DNA of 8,192 nt, taken from contig JALZUH010000091.1 of assembly GCA_023301645.1 (NCBI GenBank), positions 1-8,192 on the forward strand, given 5' to 3'. The notes under the pieces are model-generated. The model was not told where the DNA came from. It did not search any database and saw only the letters and a program-made list of their open reading frames with translations. The position numbers and the translations under genes were made by a program. Of this stretch, positions 1-6,063 are shown in pieces (the stretch's first letter is position 1; each line of letters opens with the position of its first letter). Origin of the DNA: Akkermansiaceae bacterium. Lineage in GTDB: Bacteria; Verrucomicrobiota; Verrucomicrobiia; Verrucomicrobiales; Akkermansiaceae.

Positions 1-189
1 GCCATCAGCTAGGAGGAGTGCAGGGAGACTTAAGGGTAAATGTGATGCCTGATTCTAGGCTAGCGGTGAGATAGTATACCTCTGGCATGCTCGCTGTCTC
101 GTGTGGGTGCTATGTAAGCCCGTGCTATGGGATTCCCACCTGTAATGTGGAGTCCTTCCGAGATATTGTTATAACTGAAGGGGGGCGCT
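1..189. other. Leading segment without a supported gene
   Basis: I see no open reading frame with coding character on either strand. The longest minus-strand frame opened by an ATG near position 95 runs only 27 codons, to a TGA near position 10. An imperfect inverted repeat (130-139 paired with 147-155, one bulged base, loop of about 7) lies just beyond the 3' end of the pabB gene. It has no T tract on either strand, so I do not call it a terminator. The segment is probably the 3' flank of pabB or the end of a gene outside the window. Confidence 0.5.
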
Positions 190-1539
190 CTATCGCTTTT
201 CTGCCTGTAGCTGCTCGATGGCGAGTTTGATGCCTTTGGCTTTGTCGAGTGTTTCCTGATACTCTTCGGCGGGGTTGGAGTCTGCGACGATCCCTGCTCC
301 TACGTGGTAGTGTAGGGTGTTGTTTTCGTGGACGAGGGTGCGGATGGGGATGTTGAATTGGCTTTGGTGATTAAACCCAATGTATCCGATGGCTCCTGTG
401 TAGAGTCCTCGCGGCACGGTTTCTAACTCGGCGATGATCTCCATGGCGCGTTTCTTGGGGGCACCTGTAATGCTGCCTCCGGGGAAGCAGGCTTGCAGGG
501 CTGCGATGTGGTCATTGTCTTCTCGCAGAGTTCCGGTGATGGTGGAGACGAGGTGGTAGACGTGCTCTAGCTTTTCGAGTGCGAGCAGGTCGGTAACCTG
601 CACACTGCCAAATTCACACACTTGCCCTAGGTCGTTGCGCTGGAGATCGGTAATCATGACGAGCTCGGCGCGTTCTTTTTGAGAATCTAGTAGCTGCTGT
701 GCGGATTGCTGGTCGGCTTCTGGATCGTCGCGGCGCGGGCGCGTGCCTTTGATGGGGCGAGTTTGTATCTCGCGATGGCTCATTTTTAGAAATGTCTCTG
801 GTGATGAGGAGAGCACTTGGCGGTCATTGAGATCCATCCACGTGGCTAGTGGTGCTGGTGCGACGCGGCGGAGATGCTCGTAGAGGGTGAACATGGCTGC
901 TGCTGGATCACCCGAGCTGCTGGATGTTTGAGCGCTATAGGCTTGCGTGAGATTTACCTGATAGATGTCACCAGCGGTTATGTATTGGTGAATACGTTGG
1001 ATGCGCTCTTCATACTCGTCCTGTGTCATCGAGGGGGTAAATGAGCCGATGTGAATGCGGGGGCTGGTGGTATTTGGGTTTCCACTGGGTTCCTCAATAG
1101 CGGCGAGTAGGTCGCCACACTGCCACCATTGCTTCTGGGCGTGCTGGTAGATGAGCATTTCTGGATAGATGCCAAAGCAGAATGCGCCGTCGTAGTCGAT
1201 TTGCCCACAGGCGCCACCTGTCGGGAATGGATGGTCGCTATTAGTGGTGTGGGCTGATGCGGAGTCTTCAGCAGTTTCTGAAGTTTGCCAGTTTGCAAGA
1301 GCGCTGCGTAGCTGCTGAGCATGCTCATGGTTGTGGATGTTTCCTCGGATGACTTCTGTGGGTCTGGCCGCGATCATGGAGACGGCGGGGTCACCTTGCT
1401 TGGGGAGGTTGCCAGAGCTGTCTAGAAAGATCATGTTAGGCAGGTGTTGCAGTCTCTGGGCGACTACTTCAGGCAGCATGTGCAGAGAGATCTTCTTCGC
1501 CGGGAAAGGTGTTCTGTATTGCCCACTTGTCATCTGCAA
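190..1539 (-). CDS. pabB: Aminodeoxychorismate synthase component I (PabB)
   Basis: The enzyme converts chorismate plus ammonia (normally supplied by the PabA glutaminase) to 4-amino-4-deoxychorismate, the precursor of p-aminobenzoate and folate, in the cytoplasm. The 449-residue product has the expected length. A diverged N-terminal domain (about 1-150) precedes the chorismate-binding domain (about 170-445). Visible family motifs are GDIYQVNLTQ (190-199), SSSPETFL (244-251), PIKGTRPR (262-269), DLQRNDLGQVC (298-308), FPGGSITGAPKKRAME (352-367) and GAGIVADSNPAEEYQET (414-430). In the PIxGT motif, lysine (K264) marks PabB, whereas anthranilate synthase TrpE has alanine; this decides the call. 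The first in-frame start is TTG at 1539. An ATG two codons later (1533) is equally plausible, and neither has a Shine-Dalgarno. The in-frame upstream stop is at 1573-1575. No pabA or pabC is visible beside it. It is transcribed divergently from the TPR gene. Confidence 0.93.
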   Translation of the reverse strand: MQMTSGQYRTPFPAKKISLHMLPEVVAQRLQHLPNMIFLDSSGNLPKQGDPAVSMIAARPTEVIRGNIHNHEHAQQLRSALANWQTSETAEDSASAHTTNSDHPFPTGGACGQIDYDGAFCFGIYPEMLIYQHAQKQWWQCGDLLAAIEEPSGNPNTTSPRIHIGSFTPSMTQDEYEERIQRIHQYITAGDIYQVNLTQAYSAQTSSSSGDPAAAMFTLYEHLRRVAPAPLATWMDLNDRQVLSSSPETFLKMSHREIQTRPIKGTRPRRDDPEADQQSAQQLLDSQKERAELVMITDLQRNDLGQVCEFGSVQVTDLLALEKLEHVYHLVSTITGTLREDNDHIAALQACFPGGSITGAPKKRAMEIIAELETVPRGLYTGAIGYIGFNHQSQFNIPIRTLVHENNTLHYHVGAGIVADSNPAEEYQETLDKAKGIKLAIEQLQAEKR

Positions 1540-1603
1540 GAAGTGAAGGGCTAAATGGGCAATAGGGCAAGCTTACTTGCAGGGGGGCGAAAAAACTCAC
1601 GCA

Positions 1604-1637
1604 TTGACAATGCACTCATAGATTCCTTAGTTATAAC
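1604..1637 (+). promoter_or_regulatory. Weak candidate promoter for the TPR-protein gene
   Basis: The gap of about 106 bp between the divergent pabB and TPR genes contains a perfect TTGACA hexamer (1604-1609). The nearest -10-like hexamer, TATAAC (1632-1637), is 22 bp away, which is too far for a standard sigma-70 promoter. At a 17-bp spacing the sequence is TTAGTT, a poor match. The -35 match is seen in the sequence; a working promoter is only a guess. Confidence 0.25.
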
Positions 1638-1645
1638 AAATATCA

Positions 1646-2974
1646 ATGAGCCAGCCTACTTCAGAAAACCAAGCAGCAGAGACAAAGGTGTCTCTGGTCG
1701 TTGGTGCTGCCGATCTTGGGGTAGAGAAGGGGGCTTTAACGCCTGTTGTGAAGTCTGTAGTTATTGAATCACCAGTATCGCCTGTTGCGGACACTGCTAG
1801 CTCGCCGCGTCCGACTTTCCAGATGGCTTGTTGGTTATTAGCTCTTGTGGGCTTTTTGCAATTAGGGAGCATTGGCTTGGCATTAATCTCAGAGAGAAAT
1901 ACGCCAGTATTAGCTGTGGAGTCTCGGTATGCTGGTAGCACCGCTTCACCAGTGCAGGCTAGATCACTCGATGAGATACTATCAGGGGCAGAAACAGCCC
2001 CTCAGCTAGCTGTGAACCCCGCGGGGTTTAGATCCCCTGAAGACTGGAGGCTGCCACCGTCGGATGCCCAGTATTACGGAGTGAATGATGCTGGTGCTCA
2101 GCCGAAACATACGAATTTACCGATGATTGCCAACCCACGGGTGGAGCGCCTAGTCAATGAGGCGAATAAATCACACATGGATGGTGATGTGGCACGCGCT
2201 ATTTTGAAGCTAGATGAGGCGGCTCGAATCGACGCTGAGGAGCCTGCGGTGATGTATCACAAGGCGAAGATTTACGAAAACATGGCTTACTTTGTGAAGG
2301 CAGCTGATGAGTATCAGAAGATCCAACAAATGGGGGCTAAGAGCGGTGCTTATTTTAGCATTGCTGCCAAAAAGCTCACCGAAGGTATGGATACAGCTGA
2401 GGCTCGTCGCGGCGTCATGTCGATAGGTCTGGTTTATGAGCGTAAGGAGGACGGGGCACATGGGGTAAGGTCTGCAGAGCTCGTTGTCCCGATTCTTGCT
2501 CGCCCTGATACGCCAGTGAATGCGGATGATGTGGAGGTGAATGTTTATCTCTATGACCAGATCAGTGGCTCAGGCGATAGCAAGGTGGAGAAAAGTGGGC
2601 AGACTGCTATAATTGAGAAGTCTTGGCTAAGAAGTGTGAGAAACTGGCAAAATGGGCGGAATGAAGAAAGCCTGAAGGTGTCTTATAAGATCCCGGATAG
2701 TGATTACACCGACGAGTATTTATTTGGTAAAAGGGAGTATTACGGCTTTGTCATCGAGCTTGTCTATAAGGGTGAGCTGGTGGACCAGCAGGCTAAGCCT
2801 CGAAAACTTCACAGTATTCATGCTGCCAGTAGACCCAGTGGCGATCATTATCGTGAGAGCTATGGTAATCCGACAGGCCCTTATATCCCAGATGGCGGAG
2901 AGACACTGCTGCCTCGACTCAATGAGGATGTGTCACCTGGTCACGTGTTCCCGCCGCTGCCTAGTCACCAGTAG
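1646..2974 (+). CDS. Membrane-anchored TPR-repeat protein, unknown function
   Basis: I do not recognise a named family for this 442-residue protein. A hydrophilic N-terminus of about 58 residues, rich in Ser, Pro, Val and Ala, precedes a single hydrophobic segment (about 60-82, beginning MACWLLALVGF). This suggests a type II anchor with most of the protein outside the cytoplasm. A low-complexity linker (about 90-160) leads to two TPR-like helical hairpins (about 164-198 and 199-232; landmarks GDVARAILKLDEAARID and AVMYHKAKIYENMAYFVKAA). The rest (about 255-395) alternates short beta-type stretches (AELVVPIL, VEVNVYLYDQ, YYGFVIELVYKGELV) and could form a beta-sandwich. The tail is Pro/Gly-rich. 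The ATG at 1646 is the first start in the frame and lacks a Shine-Dalgarno. The TPRs suggest protein-protein contacts in an envelope assembly. The next gene is about 200 bp downstream, so shared transcription is uncertain. Confidence 0.8.
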   Translation: MSQPTSENQAAETKVSLVVGAADLGVEKGALTPVVKSVVIESPVSPVADTASSPRPTFQMACWLLALVGFLQLGSIGLALISERNTPVLAVESRYAGSTASPVQARSLDEILSGAETAPQLAVNPAGFRSPEDWRLPPSDAQYYGVNDAGAQPKHTNLPMIANPRVERLVNEANKSHMDGDVARAILKLDEAARIDAEEPAVMYHKAKIYENMAYFVKAADEYQKIQQMGAKSGAYFSIAAKKLTEGMDTAEARRGVMSIGLVYERKEDGAHGVRSAELVVPILARPDTPVNADDVEVNVYLYDQISGSGDSKVEKSGQTAIIEKSWLRSVRNWQNGRNEESLKVSYKIPDSDYTDEYLFGKREYYGFVIELVYKGELVDQQAKPRKLHSIHAASRPSGDHYRESYGNPTGPYIPDGGETLLPRLNEDVSPGHVFPPLPSHQ

Positions 2975-2984
2975 GTTTACTGAG

Positions 2985-3020
2985 AAACCAGCAAGTTTTA
3001 TAGACAAACTAGCAAGTTTT
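2985..3020. repeat. Two 15-bp direct repeats after the TPR gene
   Basis: AAACCAGCAAGTTTT (2985-2999) and AAACTAGCAAGTTTT (3006-3020) differ at one base and lie 21 bp apart. The second copy is also a small inverted repeat (AAACT, loop AGCA, AGTTT) followed by TTCTTCC, so it could act as a weak terminator. The pair starts 11 bp after the TAG of the TPR gene. A short CCTAAGG followed by six T (3024-3036) comes next, but its stem is too small to be called a terminator. Confidence 0.55.
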
Positions 3021-3056
3021 CTTCCTAAGGTTTTTTGGCGGCTCGGAGGTGTGGGG

Positions 3057-3087
3057 TTGACTAGCTTCTGATTTAGGCGACTATGCA
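3057..3087 (+). promoter_or_regulatory. Weak candidate promoter for the secreted beta-rich protein
   Basis: TTGACT (3057-3062; five of six bases match the -35 consensus) is followed after 19 bp by TATGCA (3082-3087; three of six match the -10 consensus). The location upstream of the gene at 3180 fits. The -10 is poor and the spacing is long, so this is a tentative call. Confidence 0.22.
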
Positions 3088-3179
3088 GCCAACATGATGC
3101 TGGATTGTAGAGTTTAGTGCATATTCTTCATGCCCTCGCTCTCTATCTATCACCTTTTTTGGCACCTCATTATCAACGT

Positions 3180-4082
3180 ATGAAACCGAACCTTCATTTT
3201 CCATTACTTCCCAAGCAAATCATTGCGGCCGTTCTTGTCTTCGTGGCGATGATTTGCGCGACATCTGAGTCGTCTGCTCAAGTAGGCGTGCAGCTATCGC
3301 TGAGTAAGAAAAATTACCTGCTCAATGAGCCTGTCATAGCAACGATTCAAATCTCCAATCAGACTGGCTCTGAGCTTAAAATTAGCGGTTCAGCCAATAG
3401 CTCGTGGTTGACCTTCAACATCACCGTAGATGGTAAGATTATCTCTCAGTCTGCGAGGGTTAATTACAATGCAGTGACGATACCCGTGGGGCAGTCGCTG
3501 ACTCGGGAAGTGGACTTGAGCAGGTCCTATCCATTAGCTCTACGCGGTCGCTACGCGTGTGAGGCATTTATCGAGCTCGACGGCCAGCGCCGCAATGCTG
3601 TGAGCTCTAATCGCGTGACCTTTAAAGTCGATAGTGGCAGGACTGCATGGTCTGCACGTGCAGGTGTGCCTGGCTCTAATGGTGAAATACGCGAGTATCG
3701 TTTAGTCAATTTCACTGTCAATAACTCTCTGATGCTCTTTGCAGAGGTTCGCTCGGTGAGCACAGATGAGCACTTATCCACTATTGCTCTAACTGGAGCA
3801 CTTAATTTCCGCCGCCCTCACGGAGTGATTGATAAGAGAAACACCATGCATGTTCTCTATCAGATCCGTCCTGAGATATTTACCCACGTGAATATCTCAC
3901 TCGACGGTAAGGTTCTCTCATCGAGCTATATCAAGCGAGCTGGCGGAACTCCCACCCTCACTAAGCTGGGTGATGGTAGCGTGATCGTTACAGGTGGAGT
4001 CGCCTATGATCATACGAAAGCAGCTGCCGAGAGAAAAAGAGTTCATGATGCTTCTGAAAGACCTTCTTCTATTTTCAGGTAA
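3180..4082 (+). CDS. Secreted beta-rich protein with Ig-like N-terminal region, unknown function
   Basis: The frame can be opened upstream by a GTG at 3117, but the ATG at 3180 is preferred. It gives a 300-residue product with a normal Sec signal peptide: basic start, hydrophobic core (about 13-27, IIAAVLVFVAMICAT) and a likely signal peptidase I cut after SSA (33). The mature N-terminal half (about 35-150) resembles a bacterial Ig-like domain. It opens with QLSLSKKNYLLNEPVIATIQISNQTG and ends in a strand before a conserved-looking Arg/Asn segment. Its layout is loosely like BsuPI-type inhibitor or Ig domains, which is inference only. The second half (about 155-280) has further beta-type stretches (TMHVLYQIRPEIFTHVNISL and DGSVIVTGGVAYD). 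The tail is charged and rich in Ala, Lys and Arg. There is no lipobox, although Cys26 lies in the hydrophobic core. It sits between the TPR protein and the amidase, all three directed to the envelope. I cannot assign a function. Confidence 0.75.
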   Translation: MKPNLHFPLLPKQIIAAVLVFVAMICATSESSAQVGVQLSLSKKNYLLNEPVIATIQISNQTGSELKISGSANSSWLTFNITVDGKIISQSARVNYNAVTIPVGQSLTREVDLSRSYPLALRGRYACEAFIELDGQRRNAVSSNRVTFKVDSGRTAWSARAGVPGSNGEIREYRLVNFTVNNSLMLFAEVRSVSTDEHLSTIALTGALNFRRPHGVIDKRNTMHVLYQIRPEIFTHVNISLDGKVLSSSYIKRAGGTPTLTKLGDGSVIVTGGVAYDHTKAAAERKRVHDASERPSSIFR

Positions 4083-4174
4083 TCTATGAAGATAACGCGA
4101 GCCATTGGCTAAAACTTATTGCTAAAGAGGCCGAAATCCATTCTAACTACTAAAGATTGTTATTTGAGCGAAGT

Positions 4175-4801
4175 ATGACTTTGATACCCCCACACCGCCC
4201 CCTACAGACCATCATTGGGTTCTGCGCCTTATTGTTGGTTGTTCTCACGAGCTCACTAGAGGCGAAAAGCTTTCGCTATGTCATCATCGATCCCGGTCAC
4301 GGTGGGCATGATAATGGTGGTAGTAGTGGTAGGGTGTATGAGAAGCACCTCGCGCTTGATACGGCTCTTCGTCTAGAGCACTATCTCAAGGAAAGAGGTG
4401 TTGCCACGAAGATGACACGCCGCAGTGATTACTTTCTCTCGCTTGCGAGCAGGGCTAGCTATGCGAATCGATACAGTAATGCGATTTTTGTCAGCGTGCA
4501 TTATAACCACTCCTACAGGAGAAGCGCATTAGGTATTGAGACCTTTTATCACAGCAGTGAGGGCAGAAAGCTATCGTCATGTGTGCAGAACGGCATGATG
4601 CGGAAGGTGAGAACACCCAATAGAGGCTCTAAGCATGGGAATTTCTTCGTCATTCGTAACACGAAGCACCCAGCTATTCTCGTCGAGTGTGGCTTCGTGA
4701 GTAACAGCGGTGAACGCTCTAGAATGAAGAAAGCGTGGTTCCGCCAGTCCGTTGCAGAGGGCATCGGTGAGGGGATCATGCAGTATAAAAAATCACGGTG
4801 A
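4175..4801 (+). CDS. Exported N-acetylmuramoyl-L-alanine amidase (Amidase_3 family)
   Basis: This zinc hydrolase cuts the bond between N-acetylmuramic acid and L-alanine in peptidoglycan, in the periplasm. From the ATG at 4175 the protein has 208 residues: a signal peptide (about 1-30, hydrophobic core IIGFCALLLVVLTS, possible cut after LEA) followed almost at once by the catalytic domain. The expected metal ligands are H42 in IDPGHGG, E56 in VYEKHLALD and H109 in SVHYN; the catalytic glutamate is E171 in LVECGF. All are present, so the enzyme should be active. It is a minimal form, with no AMIN, LysM or SPOR targeting domain and no obvious inserted regulatory helix. An in-frame TTG at 4157 would add six residues; the ATG is preferred because it gives a more ordinary signal peptide. 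It lies about 90 bp after the beta-rich gene with no strong terminator between, so co-transcription is possible. It could serve cell separation or wall recycling; the sequence does not decide. Confidence 0.92.
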   Translation: MTLIPPHRPLQTIIGFCALLLVVLTSSLEAKSFRYVIIDPGHGGHDNGGSSGRVYEKHLALDTALRLEHYLKERGVATKMTRRSDYFLSLASRASYANRYSNAIFVSVHYNHSYRRSALGIETFYHSSEGRKLSSCVQNGMMRKVRTPNRGSKHGNFFVIRNTKHPAILVECGFVSNSGERSRMKKAWFRQSVAEGIGEGIMQYKKSR

Positions 4802-4880
4802 AAACGACTTTGTAAATTATAGCTATTTTTGTCTTGTCTCAAGAGCGACCTAGAAGTAATAAATCCCCGTCGACAACGTA

Positions 4881-4920
4881 AGTTGCTCAACAACTACTTA
4901 AATTAACCCCTAAGTAGTGG
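4881..4920. other. Overlapping inverted repeats upstream of tRNA-Tyr
   Basis: ACTACTTA (4893-4900) and TAAGTAGT (4911-4918) form a perfect 8-bp stem with a 10-base loop. AGTTG (4881-4885) and CAACT (4891-4895) form a second, shorter stem that shares bases 4893-4895, so the two folds exclude each other. Neither is followed by a T tract. The rest of the gap 4802-4957 is AT-rich with no gene. The folds are visible in the sequence; any function is unknown. Confidence 0.35.
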
Positions 4921-4957
4921 AGAAATCCAAACCATTCATAAAACAAACTTTTATTAT

Positions 4958-5043
4958 GGGTAGATGGCCGAGTGGTTAAAGGCGGCAGACTGTAAATCTG
5001 CTCACGTAAGTGTACGAAGGTTCGAATCCTTCTCTGCCCACCA
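4958..5043 (+). tRNA. tRNA-Tyr (anticodon GUA)
   Basis: The acceptor arm GGGTAGA (4958-4964) pairs with TCTGCCC (5033-5039), with one T-G wobble. A discriminator A (5040) and a genomically encoded CCA (5041-5043) follow. The anticodon stem GCAGA/TCTGC frames the loop CTGTAAA, whose anticodon GTA reads tyrosine codons. A long variable arm containing CAC/GTG makes this a type II (class II) tRNA, as expected for bacterial tRNA-Tyr. The T arm is GAAGG-TTCGAAT-CCTTC. A TATTAT directly abuts the 5' end, too close to be the -10 unless the precursor starts further in. A strong terminator begins nine bases after the CCA. Confidence 0.97.
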
Positions 5044-5051
5044 TTTTTCAT

Positions 5052-5086
5052 AAAAAGAGCCACTCAGTAATGAGTGGCTCTTTTTT
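5052..5086. terminator. Strong bidirectional rho-independent terminator
   Basis: A perfect 15-bp inverted repeat (5052-5066 with 5071-5085) has loop GTAA. The core is GAGCCACTCA/TGAGTGGCTC, flanked by A5 on the left and T6 on the right. It has a U tract when read from either strand. It should end the tRNA-Tyr transcript on the plus strand and also stop transcription arriving from the convergent helicase-fragment gene on the minus strand. Confidence 0.93.
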
Positions 5087-5134
5087 GTAGAGGTCTTTTT
5101 GTGCCGAGCTTTTGTCTCGTTTTTGTAGAGGTCT
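5082..5134. repeat. 15-bp direct repeat pair spanning terminator tail and repeat patch
   Basis: TTTTTGTAGAGGTCT occurs identically at 5082-5096, running out of the terminator T tract, and at 5120-5134, running into the first 18-bp tandem unit. The offset is 38 bp. This suggests local duplication in the flank of the terminator. Confidence 0.7.
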
Positions 5135-5186
5135 GTTCTTTTGTAAAAGGCTGTTCTTTTGTAAAAGGCTGTTCTTTTGTAAAAGG
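5133..5186. repeat. Three perfect 18-bp tandem repeats
   Basis: The unit CTGTTCTTTTGTAAAAGG is repeated head to tail three times without a mismatch (5133-5150, 5151-5168, 5169-5186). A decayed start of a fourth copy (CTGTTTTTT) follows from 5187. Each unit contains the small palindrome CTTTT-GT-AAAAG. The array lies in the 3' flank of the minus-strand helicase fragment. In one plus-strand frame it would encode repeated Ser-Phe-Val-Lys-Gly-Cys, but that frame has no other coding character, so I treat it as non-coding. Replication slippage is the simplest origin. Confidence 0.85.
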
Positions 5187-5250
5187 CTGTTTTTTAGAAA
5201 GCCTTGGTATCGAGCTATCGTCCTTGGTGATTGAGACGCAGCTGGATCGC

Positions 5251-5270
5251 CCGCCTGCCCTTGGAGGCGG
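5251..5270. other. Small GC hairpin after the helicase-fragment gene
   Basis: CCGCCT (5251-5256) and AGGCGG (5265-5270) form a 6-bp GC-rich stem with an 8-base loop, 20 bp beyond the stop of the minus-strand gene. No T tract follows on the minus strand, so it is not a standard terminator. It may protect the transcript 3' end or mean nothing. Confidence 0.3.
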
Positions 5271-5289
5271 ACTTGATTACGATTCTTTA

Positions 5290-5910
5290 TTATCCCTTGT
5301 TCTTGCCGCCTTTGGCTCCTTTTCTGAGCTTGGGCTTTTTGTTTTGGAGGGGTTTTGAGCGAGTTCCTTTTGTGCCGCTTTTCTTCCCTATGCTTACTTT
5401 TTCTAGGCGGGTGGCGTAGCTGAATTCTTCAGCTGTTACGCTCGGTAGCTCGGTGCCGGCGAGAAGGTTGATTTTCTCAATGAGAGGCGGTTTCTTCGGC
5501 GTGCACATGGTGATGACCTGGCCTGTGTCCGCCTGTAGGGTGTCTCTGCGAATTCCGTAGTCTGCTGCGAGCTCAGGAATGTCATAGTTAACTACGAGGT
5601 GAGTGCCCGAGATATCTAGCCCTCGTGCGATCGACTCAGACATCGTGAGAATACTGATTTTCCCTTCGCTGAATTCAGCGAGCGCGCGCTCGCGAAGCTC
5701 TGGCTTCTTCCCTGCGTGGATCGACTCTGTAGGCATACCTGCGTGTGAGAGCTCTGTGGTGACAGCGTGCAGATTTTCTTTTGTCTTAATGTAGACGACA
5801 ACACCGCGAATCGTTCCGCCGTCACTGAATTCTGCGTTGCTTTTTAAAAGGTGAAGCAGGAGGTCTGTTCGTTGCTGGTCGAAGACTGGGTAAATAGATT
5901 CTGTGGGCAT
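5290..5910 (-). CDS. Stand-alone helicase C-terminal (RecA2) domain protein, DEAD-box/RhlE-like, degenerate
   Basis: The 206-residue product matches only the second RecA-like domain of DEAD-box RNA helicases. No Walker A or DEAD motif is present. The frame is closed by a stop at 5932-5934 just upstream of the ATG at 5910, and the divergent amtB lies 150 bp away, so the first domain is not hidden nearby. Recognisable parts are the YPV lead-in (7-9), motif IV-like VVVYIKTKENL (37-47), an HAG...RERALAEF segment (65-80, lacking the usual Gln) and motif V-like SESIARGLDI (91-100). Where motif VI HRxGRxGR should follow, the protein has YGIRRDTLQADTG (118-130), so the arginine-finger pattern is lost. 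A tail rich in Lys and Gly (about 175-206) could bind RNA. It cannot be a helicase alone. It may be an RNA-binding or accessory protein, or a decaying fragment, although the frame is intact and ends normally. There is no Shine-Dalgarno. Confidence 0.78.
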   Translation of the reverse strand: MPTESIYPVFDQQRTDLLLHLLKSNAEFSDGGTIRGVVVYIKTKENLHAVTTELSHAGMPTESIHAGKKPELRERALAEFSEGKISILTMSESIARGLDISGTHLVVNYDIPELAADYGIRRDTLQADTGQVITMCTPKKPPLIEKINLLAGTELPSVTAEEFSYATRLEKVSIGKKSGTKGTRSKPLQNKKPKLRKGAKGGKNKG

Positions 5911-5959
5911 GGTATGTGTGATGGGTAGCGGCTAACTTGAACTCAGCTTAATCATGAAT

Positions 5960-5996
5960 TTCTCTGAGAACAATGGTTATTGAGTAGACTGTTCTC
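5960..5996. promoter_or_regulatory. Inverted-repeat element between the helicase fragment and amtB
   Basis: TTCTC-T-GAGAA (5960-5970) is a perfect 11-base palindrome. GAGAACA (5966-5972) also pairs with TGTTCTC (5990-5996) across a 17-base spacer, so three TTCTC-type half-sites occur within 37 bp. This lies in the 153-bp divergent gap and could be an operator for amtB or the helicase-fragment gene. No regulator is assigned. I found no sigma-54 GG-N10-GC element of the kind often seen before nitrogen-regulated genes. Confidence 0.35.
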
Positions 5997-6012
5997 TGCA
6001 TGGTTTTAGCGC

Positions 6013-6018
6013 TATGAT
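6013..6018 (+). promoter_or_regulatory. Candidate -10 element for amtB
   Basis: TATGAT at 6013-6018 matches five of the six bases of the -10 consensus and lies about 45 bp before the amtB start. The 17-bp-spaced -35 position is TGTTCT, a poor match that coincides with the right half of the inverted repeat at 5990-5996. Such an overlap would suit an activator or repressor site, but this is inference. Confidence 0.3.
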
Positions 6019-6063
6019 AAGATTTTTTTACGATTGCTTCATGAAGGCGGATGATTAGAATTC

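Noticed and set aside
130..155. Imperfect hairpin as terminator of pabB
   Set aside because: It has a bulged base and no T tract in the minus-strand direction.
190..1539. Anthranilate synthase component I (TrpE)
   Set aside because: The PIKGT motif has the lysine of aminodeoxychorismate synthase rather than the alanine of TrpE, and no trp gene adjoins.
2700..3071. Plus-strand frame of 123 codons overlapping the end of the TPR gene
   Set aside because: It is an alternative frame of the TPR gene running into the intergenic repeats; the product shows no domain or secretion signal.
3117..3179. GTG start giving 21 extra residues on the secreted beta-rich protein
   Set aside because: The ATG at 3180 directly yields a normal signal peptide, whereas the extension puts an unusual tract of about 35 residues before the hydrophobic core.
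4100..4110. AGCC-ATT-GGCT hairpin after the beta-rich gene as a terminator
   Set aside because: The stem is only four pairs with a three-base loop and no T run follows.
5133..5186. CRISPR array
   Set aside because: The repeats are only 18 bp and directly adjacent, with no spacers and no cas gene nearby.
5074..5358. Plus-strand frame of 94 codons with repeated SFVKGC
   Set aside because: It starts inside the terminator stem, its repeats come from the 18-bp DNA array, and it overlaps the helicase-fragment gene; no coding support.
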